The notes under the pieces were generated by a model that did no database searches, was not told the origin of the DNA, and worked only from the letters and a program-made list of their open reading frames with translations. A stretch of DNA of 64,000 bases from Burkholderia anthina. Its GTDB lineage: Bacteria > Pseudomonadota > Gammaproteobacteria > Burkholderiales > Burkholderiaceae. Shown piece by piece: positions 10,184-19,942 of the stretch. The stretch lies in contig NZ_LNJP01000003.1 of the NCBI RefSeq assembly GCF_001547525.1, forward strand, positions 1,798,001 through 1,862,000, given 5' to 3'. How positions within the stretch are numbered: position 1 is the stretch's first letter; the number at the start of each line of letters is the position of its first letter. The position numbers were made by a program, and so were the translations under genes.

Positions 10184-10348
10184 CGGCGGGCGGATTCCGG
10201 TTCGTGCCGTTCGCCCGTCACGTGGGCTTCACGCGAGGACGGGACGCGGGACGCTCGACCAATCGGCGCAATCACCCGTTCCGATGGCCAGGAGAACGAA
10301 CCGGCTCGATGAACGGCGCGCCGGGCGGCACGCAACTGCTTGCGTATG

Positions 10349-11704
10349 TCACTCGTCGCTGCCGCGGGCGTCGCCGCCGCCTTTCGCAAGGCGCCACGCG
10401 ATCGTGCCGAGCATGCCGACCGCCACCACCAGCGCGCCCCACAGCACGTAGCGGCGCGCGGCGTCCGTGCCGTCGTCGGCCACCGGCGCGACCGCCGACG
10501 CCGGCAGCGCCGCGCCGACGCGCGCGGGCCGTACTTCGGGCGCCATGCCGACCAGCAGTGCGTCGCGGCTCACGGCCGACGACCCGAGCGACGCGTCGCC
10601 GACGCCGAGCGTAAACGGCGGCGCGCCGCGCGCGACGAAGGTCAGCGCGGCCGGATGCCAGCCGATCGCGACGGCCGGCTGCCCGCCGCCGAGCCCGCCG
10701 TTGCGCATGTCGACGACGATTCGCCATGTGCGGTCCGTATTCGCGACGAACTCGAGCGGCGGATTGCGCTGCTCGCCGCCCTTGCCCTGCAGCCGGAACA
10801 GCACGGCGCCCGCGACGTCGCGCCACGGCGCCGGTGCATCGGCACGGCTTTGCAGCGTCGCGCGTGCGACGGTGTTCGGTTGCGGCAGGCCGATGCGCAC
10901 GCGGTCGACCGGATACGCGCCATCGGTGTCGAACAGATACTCGCCCGGCGCACGGCCGGCGCGTACCCGCACGGCGTCGCGCCACTGACGCGGCGCGGAT
11001 GCCGTATCGGCGCCGCGAGCGTCGCGCGGATGCGTCTCGACGTCGATCGACGCGATCGCAGGCGCGTCGTCGAGCCAGTCCAGCCGCAGGTAGCGCGGCG
11101 CGGCGCCGTCGAGCGCGATGCGCTCCTGCACCAGCATGTCGCTGCCGCGGCCTACCTTCAGCAACTGCGTGCTGCCGAGCGGCCGCCAACTGCGCAGGTC
11201 GTCGCTGGCTTCGACGGACACACGCCCCTGGTAGCTGTCGTCGCTCACGTGCACGAGCAGCGCATCGATGCTGCCGTCGGTATGCGACAGGTCGACGAGG
11301 TCCGCGCCGTGCGTGGTGCGCGAAGGCGTCGCGACGGCCGCGCGCAGCGCGCCGTCCGGGCCGACCGTCACGCCGAGCGGCGCGTTGGCGTTCCCCGCGC
11401 GGGCGGGCGGCAGCGGAAACCAGTGCACCGGCGTGCGGGACGGCGGCACGGCAGGCGCGGCGGCGGGCGCGTCGAGCGAGTACGGCACCGGTTCGCCCGC
11501 GCCGTTGAAGATGCGCACGTCGCCGAGATCGTCGCGCCGGCTCGCCGCATACACGGGTTGCGGCACGGTGAGCTGGTAGTACGCGGCGCTGCCGTCGAGG
11601 TCGAGCGCGAAGCGCTGCGCGACGCGGGCTGCGTTCGGTGCATCGCCGGCCGCCGCGAACGACGCGAACAGGCTCAGCCCGAGCAGGGCGGCGAGTCGTT
11701 TCAT
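10349..11704 (-). CDS. DUF3999 family envelope protein
   Basis: 451 residues. Begins MKRLAALLGLSLFASFAAAG, a Sec signal peptide, and ends with one transmembrane helix (YVLWGALVVAVGMLGTIAW), so most of the protein is periplasmic and tethered at its C-terminus. The body is beta-rich, with repeated strand segments such as YLRLDWLDDAP. Its ATG overlaps the stop of the DUF2339 gene (ATGA), implying translational coupling. The DUF2339-DUF3999 pairing is a known conserved arrangement; the function is unknown. Confidence 0.85.
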   Translation of the reverse strand: MKRLAALLGLSLFASFAAAGDAPNAARVAQRFALDLDGSAAYYQLTVPQPVYAASRRDDLGDVRIFNGAGEPVPYSLDAPAAAPAVPPSRTPVHWFPLPPARAGNANAPLGVTVGPDGALRAAVATPSRTTHGADLVDLSHTDGSIDALLVHVSDDSYQGRVSVEASDDLRSWRPLGSTQLLKVGRGSDMLVQERIALDGAAPRYLRLDWLDDAPAIASIDVETHPRDARGADTASAPRQWRDAVRVRAGRAPGEYLFDTDGAYPVDRVRIGLPQPNTVARATLQSRADAPAPWRDVAGAVLFRLQGKGGEQRNPPLEFVANTDRTWRIVVDMRNGGLGGGQPAVAIGWHPAALTFVARGAPPFTLGVGDASLGSSAVSRDALLVGMAPEVRPARVGAALPASAVAPVADDGTDAARRYVLWGALVVAVGMLGTIAWRLAKGGGDARGSDE

Positions 11705-14700
11705 GGTTGGCCGTCCTGTTGCGCGGCTGCCTTCGGCGGCAGCGGCGAGAAATAGCCGATCAACAGCAGCAGCACGCCGATGCCGATGAACGACACGATG
11801 CGCTCGATGCCGGTGACATGCGACAGGTCGAACAGGAACAGCTTGACGACCGTGAGCGCGAGCAGCGCGGCGCCGACGAACCACAGCGGCCGCAACCCGC
11901 GGCGCGTGGCCCAGATCGCGATCGCGAGCGCGCAGACCGTCCAGTACACGGATACCGACGCCTGCACGAGCGTCGATTCGGCCATCGCGCGGAATTCATA
12001 CGGCACGCCGGCCCAGTGATGCAGCGTGCGCAGCAGGATCGCGTTCAGCCACAGGAAGCCGGTCGCGCCGGCCGCACCCAGCAGCTCGACGCGGTACTTG
12101 CCGAACGACCAGCCGAGCTTGCGCGCGCGCACGAACCACGACGCGGCGAGCGCGTAGACGACCGCGAGCACGAGATCGAGCGGATTGAACAGCGGCACGC
12201 GCGCCCAGCTTCCGCCGTCGTGCGTGAAGTTCGCGTAGAACGTCCACGCCCACATCACGACGATCAGCGGCAGCGACGCGAACGCGCAGAGACGGGCGAT
12301 GCCGTCGCGGCGCGTGAGCCACATCCCGGCGAACGCGAACAGGCTCCAGCCGACCATGAACACCTGCTGGACGCCGATCGACGAGACCACGGTGTCGACG
12401 TCGTAGCCCAGGTGGAAGCGGTGATGCAGCGTGCGCAGCATCAGCGCGTTGAACCACAGGAACACGGTCGCGATCGCCGCATAGTCGACGACGCGCGGAT
12501 GCCACGCGATGCCGAGCGTTTTCAGGCGGCGCAGCCACGCGGCGAAGGCGACGAACACGAGACCCTGCGCGACGTCGAGCGGATTGAGTAGCGGCAGCCA
12601 GAAGAGCGGCGCTGCGTCGCCGTCGCTGACCGTGCTGGCGAGGCTCCACAGCCACAGCAGCGCGGCGAGCGGCGCGGCACCCCACACCTGGTACGCGCGC
12701 GGGAACGCCGCGACGGGCCAGCGCAGGCGCGAGCCGGGGCCCGACACGAGCAGGAGCAGCGCGCCGAAGCCGTATGCCCATGCGCTCCAGCTCCACGCGC
12801 CTTCGGGGACGAACGCGTGCAGGCGCCAGAAGCCTTCGAGCGAGAGCAGCCCGCACAGGGTCCAGAACGTCAGCGTATGCAGCGGCGCGAGGATGCCTGC
12901 TGCAACGGCCGGCGCCGCGTCGTTCGCGGCAGCGGCGCGGCCCGTGTCGCGCGACTGGCGCCACAGCAGCGCGAGCCCCGCACCGGCGGCCACCGGCCAC
13001 GCGAACGCACCCATGCCCGACAGCGGCGCTTCGTGCGCATCGAACGCGCGCAGCGCGAGCAGCGCCAGCACCGGCGTGAGCGCGAGCGCGGGCCATTCGG
13101 CGAGCGGCCATGCGAGCCGGCGGCGTGCGACGTGCGCGAGCCACGCGGTACCGGCCGCGAACAGTGCGGTCGTATCGACGACGAAGCGATCGGCATGCAG
13201 GTCGACGTGGCGGCTTGCGTGGACCAGGATCTCGTGCAGCCCGCCGCTGACCCACCACAGCAGCCCCCACGCGGCGGCCGCGACACCGATCTCGGGCATC
13301 CATGCGTGCCATGCGCGTGCTTCGCCGCGCCCGTGCAGCCACCAGCCGGTGAACAGGCCGGCGAGCGCGATCAGCAGCATCGCGATGGTCGGGCCGTTGA
13401 GCACGGGCAGCGCGGTCGCGTCGGCCGGCGCGAGCAGGCTCGTGAAGAACGCGCCTGCCGCGGCGAGCTGCATCAGCAGCCCGAAGCCGAATGCGAGCAG
13501 GCGTTTCTGGCGCACGCCGAGCCACACGACGGCCGCGCCTTCGATGGCCCACGCGGCGCTGGTCGTCGGCCCCGAGAACGCGAGCGGCACCGCGAGCGTC
13601 GCGAAGATGACCGCGAGCGCGAGCATCGATTCGAACAGCAGCCCGAGGCGGTCGCGGCGCCGCGCGAGCCATGCGGCGACCGCGACGTAGAACGCCGACA
13701 GCGCGACCGCGCTCCACGCGAGCGCGAACGGCATGCCTTTCACGAGCGACGCCTGCAGCGCGGTCGCGACGATCGGCGTGCCGAACACGAGCGTGCCGTC
13801 CACGTAGTGCCGCAGCGCGAGTTCGCGTTTCACCGCATACAGCAGCGCGATACCGACATACATCAGGAAGAACAGGACGAGGAACGGCTCGGTGCTCGCG
13901 AACAGCGCGGTGCGATAGGCCGTCACGCCCCACGCGGAGCCGATCGTGAACGTGAACACGAAGCCGAGCAGGTTCAGCGGGCGCCAGGCCTTGAACCACG
14001 CGATCGCGAAAATGCCCGCGTTCAGCAGTGCGTAGTAGCTGAACAGCGCGACATGGTTGCCCTGGCCGGTCGACAGCAGGATCGGTGCGAGGAAGCCGCC
14101 CGCGCTGCCCATGAACGCGAGCGGCAGCGCGTTCTGCCGCACCGCGAGGAACGCGCTCAGCGCGCAGATCGCGACCATCAGCGGGAACGCGGCGCCGACG
14201 GGCAGCAGCGCATAAAGCTTGGTCGCGGCGAAGATCGTCAGGTACAGGATGCCGACGCCGCCGCCTTGCAGCACGAGACCGTATGCGGCGCGGCGCGCTC
14301 GCACGCGCCAGCCGATCGCGAGCAGCGTGGCCGCGGCGAGCGCTGTGCCCGCGAGGCGGAATTCGATCGGCAGCATGTCGTTGTCGGCCGCGTACTTGAG
14401 CAGGAACGCGACGCCGAAGAACAGCACGATGATCCCGACACGCACGACCGTGTTGCCGCCGAGCAGCCAGTCGCGCGCGGCGCCGAACGCGCGTTCGGCG
14501 ATGCCGGGTTCGCGCGGCGCAGGCGGTTCGGGTCGGGCAGGGCGGCTCGCGGTGGCGGGCGCGCTGGCGGTGGTGTGGGCGTGAGCGGATGCAGTGGCGG
14601 TGCGTGCCGTGGTTGCCGCTGCGGGTGCCGGCGTCGAAGCCGATGCCGGTGTGTCGACCCGTGCGGTGGCAGATCGTTGGGCGGGAGTGGCCGGAACGTG

Positions 14701-15066
14701 GGCGGGTAGCGGCGTGGAGGCACCGGCCGACGCCGTTTGCGCGAGGCCGCCGGAGGTCGCCGCGCCGACCTTCGCGCCCGCCAGTTGCGCGCGCAGCGAA
14801 TCGAGTTCGCGCGTGAGCGTGTCGACGGTGGCTTCGAGGCGCGCGACGCGATCGGCGAGCGGTAACGGGGTGGGAGGCGGCGCCGCGGAGATCGCGAATG
14901 AATCGGGCGCGGCGGGCGCGTGACGGAGCTTGCTTTGCCGCAGCGCATGCCCGACGCAGAACCCGACGGCGGCCCCGAGCAGCGAGCCGCTTCCGGCCGA
15001 GAAATCCCCGATCAAGGCGGCGATGCCGCCCACGATGAAGCCGATTACGGCGAATGCCCAGTTCAA
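11701..15066 (-). CDS. DUF2339 polytopic membrane protein
   Basis: 1121 residues from a TTG start at 15066 with GGGAG 7 nt upstream; longer forms lack a ribosome site. It opens with a hydrophobic helix (WAFAVIGFIVGGIAALIG), then a short coiled coil (RVARLEATVDTLTRELDSLR), an Ala/Pro/Thr-rich linker, and from about residue 190 some two dozen or more hydrophobic segments to the C-terminus. Such proteins sit in the inner membrane. The recurrent LRTLHHRFHL/LRTLHHWAGV-like segments suggest internal duplication. It forms an overlapping two-gene operon with the DUF3999 gene. Role unknown. Confidence 0.88.
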   Translation of the reverse strand: MNWAFAVIGFIVGGIAALIGDFSAGSGSLLGAAVGFCVGHALRQSKLRHAPAAPDSFAISAAPPPTPLPLADRVARLEATVDTLTRELDSLRAQLAGAKVGAATSGGLAQTASAGASTPLPAHVPATPAQRSATARVDTPASASTPAPAAATTARTATASAHAHTTASAPATASRPARPEPPAPREPGIAERAFGAARDWLLGGNTVVRVGIIVLFFGVAFLLKYAADNDMLPIEFRLAGTALAAATLLAIGWRVRARRAAYGLVLQGGGVGILYLTIFAATKLYALLPVGAAFPLMVAICALSAFLAVRQNALPLAFMGSAGGFLAPILLSTGQGNHVALFSYYALLNAGIFAIAWFKAWRPLNLLGFVFTFTIGSAWGVTAYRTALFASTEPFLVLFFLMYVGIALLYAVKRELALRHYVDGTLVFGTPIVATALQASLVKGMPFALAWSAVALSAFYVAVAAWLARRRDRLGLLFESMLALAVIFATLAVPLAFSGPTTSAAWAIEGAAVVWLGVRQKRLLAFGFGLLMQLAAAGAFFTSLLAPADATALPVLNGPTIAMLLIALAGLFTGWWLHGRGEARAWHAWMPEIGVAAAAWGLLWWVSGGLHEILVHASRHVDLHADRFVVDTTALFAAGTAWLAHVARRRLAWPLAEWPALALTPVLALLALRAFDAHEAPLSGMGAFAWPVAAGAGLALLWRQSRDTGRAAAANDAAPAVAAGILAPLHTLTFWTLCGLLSLEGFWRLHAFVPEGAWSWSAWAYGFGALLLLVSGPGSRLRWPVAAFPRAYQVWGAAPLAALLWLWSLASTVSDGDAAPLFWLPLLNPLDVAQGLVFVAFAAWLRRLKTLGIAWHPRVVDYAAIATVFLWFNALMLRTLHHRFHLGYDVDTVVSSIGVQQVFMVGWSLFAFAGMWLTRRDGIARLCAFASLPLIVVMWAWTFYANFTHDGGSWARVPLFNPLDLVLAVVYALAASWFVRARKLGWSFGKYRVELLGAAGATGFLWLNAILLRTLHHWAGVPYEFRAMAESTLVQASVSVYWTVCALAIAIWATRRGLRPLWFVGAALLALTVVKLFLFDLSHVTGIERIVSFIGIGVLLLLIGYFSPLPPKAAAQQDGQP

Positions 15067-15391
15067 CGCCTTGCTCCCTCTCACTATCGTTATCGTCCTT
15101 CGATCGCGGATCGCACCGGATCGAGGCGGTTTCAGCACGGCCGGCAGGCGAACCGGCATGCGCGAGTCGTACGGCCGGGCCCTCGTGCGAAAGGCCCGCG
15201 ACGGCGTCGCGATTGGCGTGTTTGCGGGCAATGTATCACAGCGCGCATGCTGCGATTTGCGGGGTTGGCGTGGTATCGCGGCGTGCGCCGTACGGTGTCG
15301 CCATCCGGCTTTCTGCACGGTCATGCTTTTTACTGACGAATGCAGTGCGCGTTTTCGTCTGAGCGAATCGACGCCGGAACGGACGTGAACT

Positions 15392-15433
15392 TGTCGCAAA
15401 ACGACGCGTGCCCGATGCGCGCTGGCGCAAAAC
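15392..15433 (+). promoter_or_regulatory. Direct repeat TGKCGCAAAAC, possible activator half-sites
   Basis: TGTCGCAAAAC at 15392-15402 and TGGCGCAAAAC at 15423-15433 differ at one base and are 31 bp apart (about three helical turns), as expected for the direct half-sites of an AraC-family activator. The GbdR-like gene two genes downstream is the obvious candidate. Binding is inference. Confidence 0.4.
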
Positions 15434-15556
15434 CTCATGTGATGCGCGCCGCGTTGCTGCGCACAAGTCCGGCGCGGAATGCCCGCCGTTGCGGGCCGTG
15501 CGCGTATTGCGCCGCCGCAATCGGCTGCGCGGCCCGCCGGGCGGGGCTGCGGGCCG

Positions 15557-15584
15557 TGTCGTATTTGCGCAAGCGTTTGTCGTA
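15557..15584 (+). promoter_or_regulatory. Direct repeat TGTCGTA spaced by two helical turns
   Basis: TGTCGTA at 15557-15563 and again at 15578-15584, start to start 21 bp, about 90 bp before the choV ATG. The spacing suits an AraC-type dimer beside a promoter. No experimental support. Confidence 0.35.
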
Positions 15585-15672
15585 ATTCGTCGGCAGGTCG
15601 GGGTTTTTTCTGGCAACTATGTAGGCACGCTATGACAAGCGCGAGTCCCCGCTACACGAGGAGAAGGTTTCG

Positions 15673-16842
15673 ATGGATGCCCCCAAGGTTGTGGTCGAAG
15701 GTCTGTGCAAGGTGTTTGGAAGCAATCCCCAGCAGGCGCTCGACATGCTCGCCGCCGGCGCGACGAAGGACGATGTGCTCAAGCGCACCGGTCAGGTCGT
15801 CGGCGTGCACAACGTCTCCTTCGATGTGCAGGAAGGCGAAATTTTCGTGCTGATGGGCCTGTCCGGCTCCGGCAAGTCCACGCTGATCCGCCTCGTGAAC
15901 CGGCTGGTCGATCCGAGCGCCGGCAAGGTGCTGATCGACGGGCTCGACGTCGCGTCGGCGCGCCGCTCGGCGCTGACCGCGCTGCGCCGCAAGGACATGA
16001 GCATGGTGTTCCAGTCGTTCGCGCTGATGCCGCATCGCACCGTCGTGTCGAATGCCGCGTTCGGCCTCGAAGTCGCGGGCATGGGCAAGAAGGAGCGCGA
16101 GCGCCGTGCGATGGAAGTGCTCGAGCAGGTCGGCCTCGCACCGTTCTCGCACAAACTGCCGTCCGAGCTGTCGGGCGGCATGCAGCAGCGCGTCGGCCTC
16201 GCCCGCGCGCTCGCCGTGAACCCGTCGCTGATGATCATGGACGAGGCGTTCTCCGCACTCGATCCGCTCAAGCGCCGCGAAATGCAGGACGTGCTGCTGC
16301 AACTGCAGAAGGAGCAGCGCCGCACGATCATGTTCGTGTCGCACGATCTGGAGGAAGCGCTGCGCATCGGCAACCGCATCGCGATCATGGAAGGCGGCCG
16401 CCTCGTGCAGGTCGGCACGCCGCAGGACATCATCGCGAATCCGGCGGACGACTACGTGCGCGCGTTCTTCGACGGCATCGACACGAGCCGCTACCTCACC
16501 GCCGGCGACCTGATGCAGACGGGCGCCGTGCCGCTCGTGTCGAAGTGCGATGCCGCGAACGTCGCGGCGTCGCTGAACGGCAGCGCCGAATACGCGTTCG
16601 TGCTCGATGCCGCACGCAAGATTCGCGGCTTCGTCACGCGCGAGGCGCTCGGTCAGGACACGCCGTCGGTGCGGCCGATCGAAAGCATCCGGCGCGATGC
16701 GTCGCTCGAACATGTCGTCGCGCGCGTCGTCGCGAGCCCGAATGCATTGCCCGTCGTCGACGACGACGGCTGCTACTGCGGCTCGGTCGATCGTGCGCTC
16801 ATCCTGAAGGCCATCACGCGTTCGCGAGGCTCCCATGTCTGA
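15673..16842 (+). CDS. choV: Choline/betaine ABC transporter, ATP-binding subunit
   Basis: 389 residues; GAGGAGAAGG precedes the ATG. An N-terminal family-specific segment (VFGSNPQQALDML) is followed by Walker A GLSGSGKST, Q-loop VFQSFALMPHRTV, signature LSGGMQQRVG, Walker B SLMIMDEAFSALD and switch FVSHDLEEA. The C-terminal 110 residues form a CBS pair, the ionic-strength sensor of ProV/OpuAA proteins. It energises uptake of quaternary ammonium compounds. Its stop lies 8 nt inside choW. The assignment to choline rather than betaine comes mainly from the binding protein downstream, which looks like ChoX. Confidence 0.9.
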   Translation: MDAPKVVVEGLCKVFGSNPQQALDMLAAGATKDDVLKRTGQVVGVHNVSFDVQEGEIFVLMGLSGSGKSTLIRLVNRLVDPSAGKVLIDGLDVASARRSALTALRRKDMSMVFQSFALMPHRTVVSNAAFGLEVAGMGKKERERRAMEVLEQVGLAPFSHKLPSELSGGMQQRVGLARALAVNPSLMIMDEAFSALDPLKRREMQDVLLQLQKEQRRTIMFVSHDLEEALRIGNRIAIMEGGRLVQVGTPQDIIANPADDYVRAFFDGIDTSRYLTAGDLMQTGAVPLVSKCDAANVAASLNGSAEYAFVLDAARKIRGFVTREALGQDTPSVRPIESIRRDASLEHVVARVVASPNALPVVDDDGCYCGSVDRALILKAITRSRGSHV

Positions 16843-17731
16843 AATGATTCCGCTCGGTACCTGGGTCGACCAGTCCGTTCACTACCTGCTCGACCACGAC
16901 GCGAAGACGTTCGACGCGATCGGTCAAGCGATCGAAGGGCTCGCCGCATTCGTCGAGCATGGCCTGCAGGCGATCCCGATGTGGCTGATGATGGCGATCT
17001 TCATCGGCGTCGGGCTGTGGCGGGTGGGCTGGCGCTTCGCGCTGTTCACGACCGCGTCGCTGCTGCTGATCTTCGCGACGGGCTTCTGGGACCAGACGGT
17101 CATCACGCTCGGCCTCACGCTGTCGTCGACGATCATCAGCCTCGTGCTCGGCATCCCGCTCGGGATCTGGGCCGCGAAGAGCAAGTGGGTGGCCGCGATC
17201 GTGCGTCCGATCCTCGACCTGATGCAGACGATGCCGGCCTTCGTCTACCTGATTCCGGCCGCGATGCTGTTCGGTCTCGGCCGCGTGCCGGGGATCCTGT
17301 CGACGGTGATCTTCGCGATGCCGCCGGCCGTGCGCCTCACGAGCCTCGGCATCCGCCACGTGAACCGCGAGATCGTCGAAGCCGGCCAGGCATTCGGCTG
17401 CACGCCGTGGCAACTGCTGTACAAGGTGCAGTTCCCGAACGCGCTGCCGTCGATCATGCAGGGTGTGAACCAGACGATCATGATGGCGCTGTCGATGGTG
17501 ATCATCGCGTCGATGGTCGGCGCGGGCGGCCTCGGCAACGACGTGCTCGCGAGTATCCAGCGCCTCGACATCGGTCTCGGCTTCGAAAGCGGTCTGTCGG
17601 TCGTGCTGCTCGCGATCATTCTCGACCGCATCACCGAGAGCTTCGGCCGCGCGCCGGGCAACGCGAAGGCGCCGCTGTTCTCTGGCCTCAAGCAGCTCTT
17701 TCGCGTGAAGGCTTCGCCCGCGCAGGCCTGA
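16835..17731 (+). CDS. choW: Choline/betaine ABC transporter, permease
   Basis: 298 residues. A cytoplasmic N-terminus (about 45 residues) precedes a hydrophobic core of six or seven helices. The ATPase-coupling EAA-type loop is EAGQAFGCTPWQLLYKVQFPN, followed by ALPSIMQGVNQTIMMALSMV, both typical of ProW/OpuAB/ChoW permeases. It overlaps choV by 8 nt, so the two are translationally coupled. The regulator gene follows after about 107 bp, then choX, so transporter and regulator are probably one transcription unit with internal promoters. Confidence 0.9.
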   Translation: MSEMIPLGTWVDQSVHYLLDHDAKTFDAIGQAIEGLAAFVEHGLQAIPMWLMMAIFIGVGLWRVGWRFALFTTASLLLIFATGFWDQTVITLGLTLSSTIISLVLGIPLGIWAAKSKWVAAIVRPILDLMQTMPAFVYLIPAAMLFGLGRVPGILSTVIFAMPPAVRLTSLGIRHVNREIVEAGQAFGCTPWQLLYKVQFPNALPSIMQGVNQTIMMALSMVIIASMVGAGGLGNDVLASIQRLDIGLGFESGLSVVLLAIILDRITESFGRAPGNAKAPLFSGLKQLFRVKASPAQA

Positions 17732-17838
17732 TCTCCGGCGGCCGGCAACGCGCCGGCCGCTCACCCTGAATGGATAACGGCTCCCGCGGCGCAAGCCGCG
17801 GGGCTGACCTTCTGCAACCTCCTCGCCAGGAGACCGAT

Positions 17839-18837
17839 GTGACGTCCGCCGTCGCTGTCGCGCCCGCTGCCTGCGTTTCACCGGTTTCGTCCCTCGCCCA
17901 TTTCGGCTTTCTGACGCTGCCGAACTTCTCGATGATCGCGTTCTCGAGCGCGGTCGAAGTGCTTCGGATGGCGAACTACGTCGGGCGGGCGGATCACTAC
18001 AAATGGTCGATCTACTCGCTCGACGGCGCACCCGTGCATGCCAGCAACGGCATCGCGGTGCGGCCCACGCAGGCGCTCGACTACGACAACCTGCCCGACG
18101 TGATGATCGTGTGCGGCGGCATCCGCATCCGCGACGTGGTCGACGACGGCGCGCGCGATACGCTCACGGCGCTCGCCGAGCGCGGGCTGCCGCTCGGCGG
18201 CATCTGCACGGGCGCGTACGCGCTGATGTCGAGCGGGCTGCTCGACGGCTATCGCTGCACCGTGCACTGGGAGAACCTGTCCGCGCTGCATTCCGAATTT
18301 CCGCAGGTGGGTTTCGCCGACGAGTTGTTCGTCGTCGATCGCGACCGGCTGACCTGCACCGGCGGTACCGCGCCGCTCGACCTGATGCTGAACCTCGTCG
18401 GCATGCGGTTCGGCCAGCAACTGGCCGCGCAGGTCTCCGAACAGTTCATCCTCGAGCGCATCCGCAGCTCGACCGATACGCAGCCGATTCCCGTCGATGC
18501 GCGGGTCGGCTTCTCGCGCGCGGAGCTGATCGAGGTCGTGCGGCTGATGGAGGCGAACATCGAGGAGCCGCTGTCGCTGGAGGAACTCGCGCGGCTCGTG
18601 CGGTTGTCGCAGCGGCACCTGCAGCGCATGTTCAAGGTGTACCTGAACGTGTCGCCGACCCACTATTACCTGACGCTGCGCCTGAAGCGCGCACGCGACC
18701 TGCTGCGCACGACCGATGCGTCGATCGCGCGCGTGACGGCGGTCTGCGGCTTTCATTCGCCGTGTCATTTCAGCAAGGCATACCGCGCGCAGTTCGGCCA
18801 TGCGCCGAGCTACGAGCGCCGGCTGCCGGGGCGCTGA
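17839..18837 (+). CDS. GATase1-like AraC family regulator, GbdR/CdhR-like
   Basis: 332 residues from a GTG at 17839, chosen for AGGAG 6 nt upstream. The N-terminal half is a DJ-1/PfpI-like domain (FGFLTLPNFSMIAFSSAVEV, LRMANYVGRADHYKW, GGICTGAYALMSSGLLDG, VHWENLSALHSEFP). The C-terminal half is an AraC HTH domain (SLEELARLVRLSQRHLQRMF, THYYLTLRLKRARDLL, VCGFHSPCHFSKAYR). This architecture and the SAVEVLRMAN and VHWE strings match the Pseudomonas glycine betaine regulator GbdR and the carnitine regulator CdhR. Between choW and choX it most likely activates choline or betaine genes. The exact inducer is not readable. Confidence 0.82.
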   Translation: MTSAVAVAPAACVSPVSSLAHFGFLTLPNFSMIAFSSAVEVLRMANYVGRADHYKWSIYSLDGAPVHASNGIAVRPTQALDYDNLPDVMIVCGGIRIRDVVDDGARDTLTALAERGLPLGGICTGAYALMSSGLLDGYRCTVHWENLSALHSEFPQVGFADELFVVDRDRLTCTGGTAPLDLMLNLVGMRFGQQLAAQVSEQFILERIRSSTDTQPIPVDARVGFSRAELIEVVRLMEANIEEPLSLEELARLVRLSQRHLQRMFKVYLNVSPTHYYLTLRLKRARDLLRTTDASIARVTAVCGFHSPCHFSKAYRAQFGHAPSYERRLPGR

Positions 18838-18887
18838 GCCGGGGCAATCGGACGGTCCGCGACGTCGCCGGGATCGCGGCGCGCGGC

Positions 18888-18919
18888 TTCAACAAACGAT
18901 CCCGCATTCAAGCAAACGA
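18888..18919 (+). promoter_or_regulatory. Direct repeat TTCAA(G)CAAACGA before choX
   Basis: TTCAACAAACGA at 18888 and TTCAAGCAAACGA at 18907, 19 bp start to start, ending just before the choX ribosome site. Possibly an internal regulatory site for choX; it differs from the repeats upstream of choV. Confidence 0.25.
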
Positions 18920-18941
18920 CATCACTTTGAGGAGAAGTAAG

Positions 18942-19889
18942 ATGAAGCGCCTATTGATCGCAGCGGTGTGCGGGATCGGGATGACCGCGCCGATGTCGGC
19001 CGTTTATGCGGCCGATCCGCCCGTGTGCAAGAACGTGCGCTTCGCCGATGTCGGCTGGTCCGACATCGCGGCGACCACGGGCCTCGCGTCGACGATGCTG
19101 CAGGGGCTCGGCTACAACCCGACGAAGACGATCGCGTCGGTGCCGATCACGTTCGCGGGGATCAAGAGCAAGCAGATCGACGTGTTCCTCGGCTACTGGT
19201 CGCCGACGATGGACCCGATCATCCAGCCGTTCACGAAGGCCGGCACGATCAAGGTGCTCGCGACGCCGAACCTCACCGGCGCGAAATACACGCTCGCGGT
19301 GCCCGACTACGTGTACCAGGGCGGCCTGAAGTCGTTCGCGGACATCCAGAAGTACGCGGACAAGCTCAACGGCAAGATCTACGGGATCGAACCGGGCAAC
19401 GACGGCAATGCGCTGATCAAGAAGATGATCGACGGCAACCAGTTCGGCCTCGGCAAGTTCAAGCTGGTCGAGTCGAGCGAGGCCGGGATGCTGGTCGAGG
19501 TGAATCGCGCGATCCGCGACAAGCAGTGGATCGTGTTCCTCGGCTGGGAACCGCATCCGATGAACGTGCAGATGAAGATCGACTACCTGACCGGCGGCGA
19601 CGACGTGTTCGGCCCGAACTACGGCGAAGCGAAAGTGCTGACGGCGACGCCGCCCGACTACGCGCAGCGCTGCCCGAACGTCGCGAAGTTCGTGTCGAAC
19701 CTGCAGTTCACGACGGCGATCGAGAACCATGTGATGGTGCCGATCATGAACAAGCAGGACCCGAACAAGGCCGCCGCCGCGTGGCTGAAGGCGAACCCGG
19801 ACGCGCTCGACAAGTGGCTGGCCGGCGTGACGACGATCGACGGCAAGCCGGGCCTGCCGGCGGTGAAGGCGTATCTCGGCGCGCATTGA
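18942..19889 (+). CDS. choX: Choline-binding periplasmic protein of the ABC transporter
   Basis: 315 residues; TGAGGAGAAGTAAG precedes the ATG. Sec signal peptide with likely cleavage after VYA (residue 23). The body matches ChoX closely: RFADVGWSDIAATT, SKQIDVFLGYWSPTMDP, NLTGAKYTLAVPDY, FLGWEPHPMN and TGGDDVFGPNYG. The aromatic box known from Sinorhizobium ChoX is present: W39, W86, Y116 and W202, with D41. This argues for choline as the main ligand. The gene is followed by a strong terminator at 19943, the end of the choline unit. It is separated from choW by the regulator. Confidence 0.92.
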   Translation: MKRLLIAAVCGIGMTAPMSAVYAADPPVCKNVRFADVGWSDIAATTGLASTMLQGLGYNPTKTIASVPITFAGIKSKQIDVFLGYWSPTMDPIIQPFTKAGTIKVLATPNLTGAKYTLAVPDYVYQGGLKSFADIQKYADKLNGKIYGIEPGNDGNALIKKMIDGNQFGLGKFKLVESSEAGMLVEVNRAIRDKQWIVFLGWEPHPMNVQMKIDYLTGGDDVFGPNYGEAKVLTATPPDYAQRCPNVAKFVSNLQFTTAIENHVMVPIMNKQDPNKAAAAWLKANPDALDKWLAGVTTIDGKPGLPAVKAYLGAH

Positions 19890-19942
19890 CGGTGACGTGT
19901 CGGGTTGGGCGGCCGCGGCGCGAAGCCTGACCTGAATGTTGA

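Larger units (their letters stand above)
15067..15672. other. Divergent control region between DUF2339 and the choline transporter
   Basis: About 600 bp without a supported gene. It must hold promoters in both directions. Two sets of direct repeats on the choV side are listed separately. A T-run GGTTTTTTC at about 15602-15610 lies just past the second repeat pair. No strong sigma70 hexamers were picked out. Confidence 0.6.

Noticed and set aside
11996-14709. Long ORFs on both strands across the DUF2339 gene
   Set aside because: They shadow a polytopic membrane protein in other frames and have no start signals or recognisable domains.
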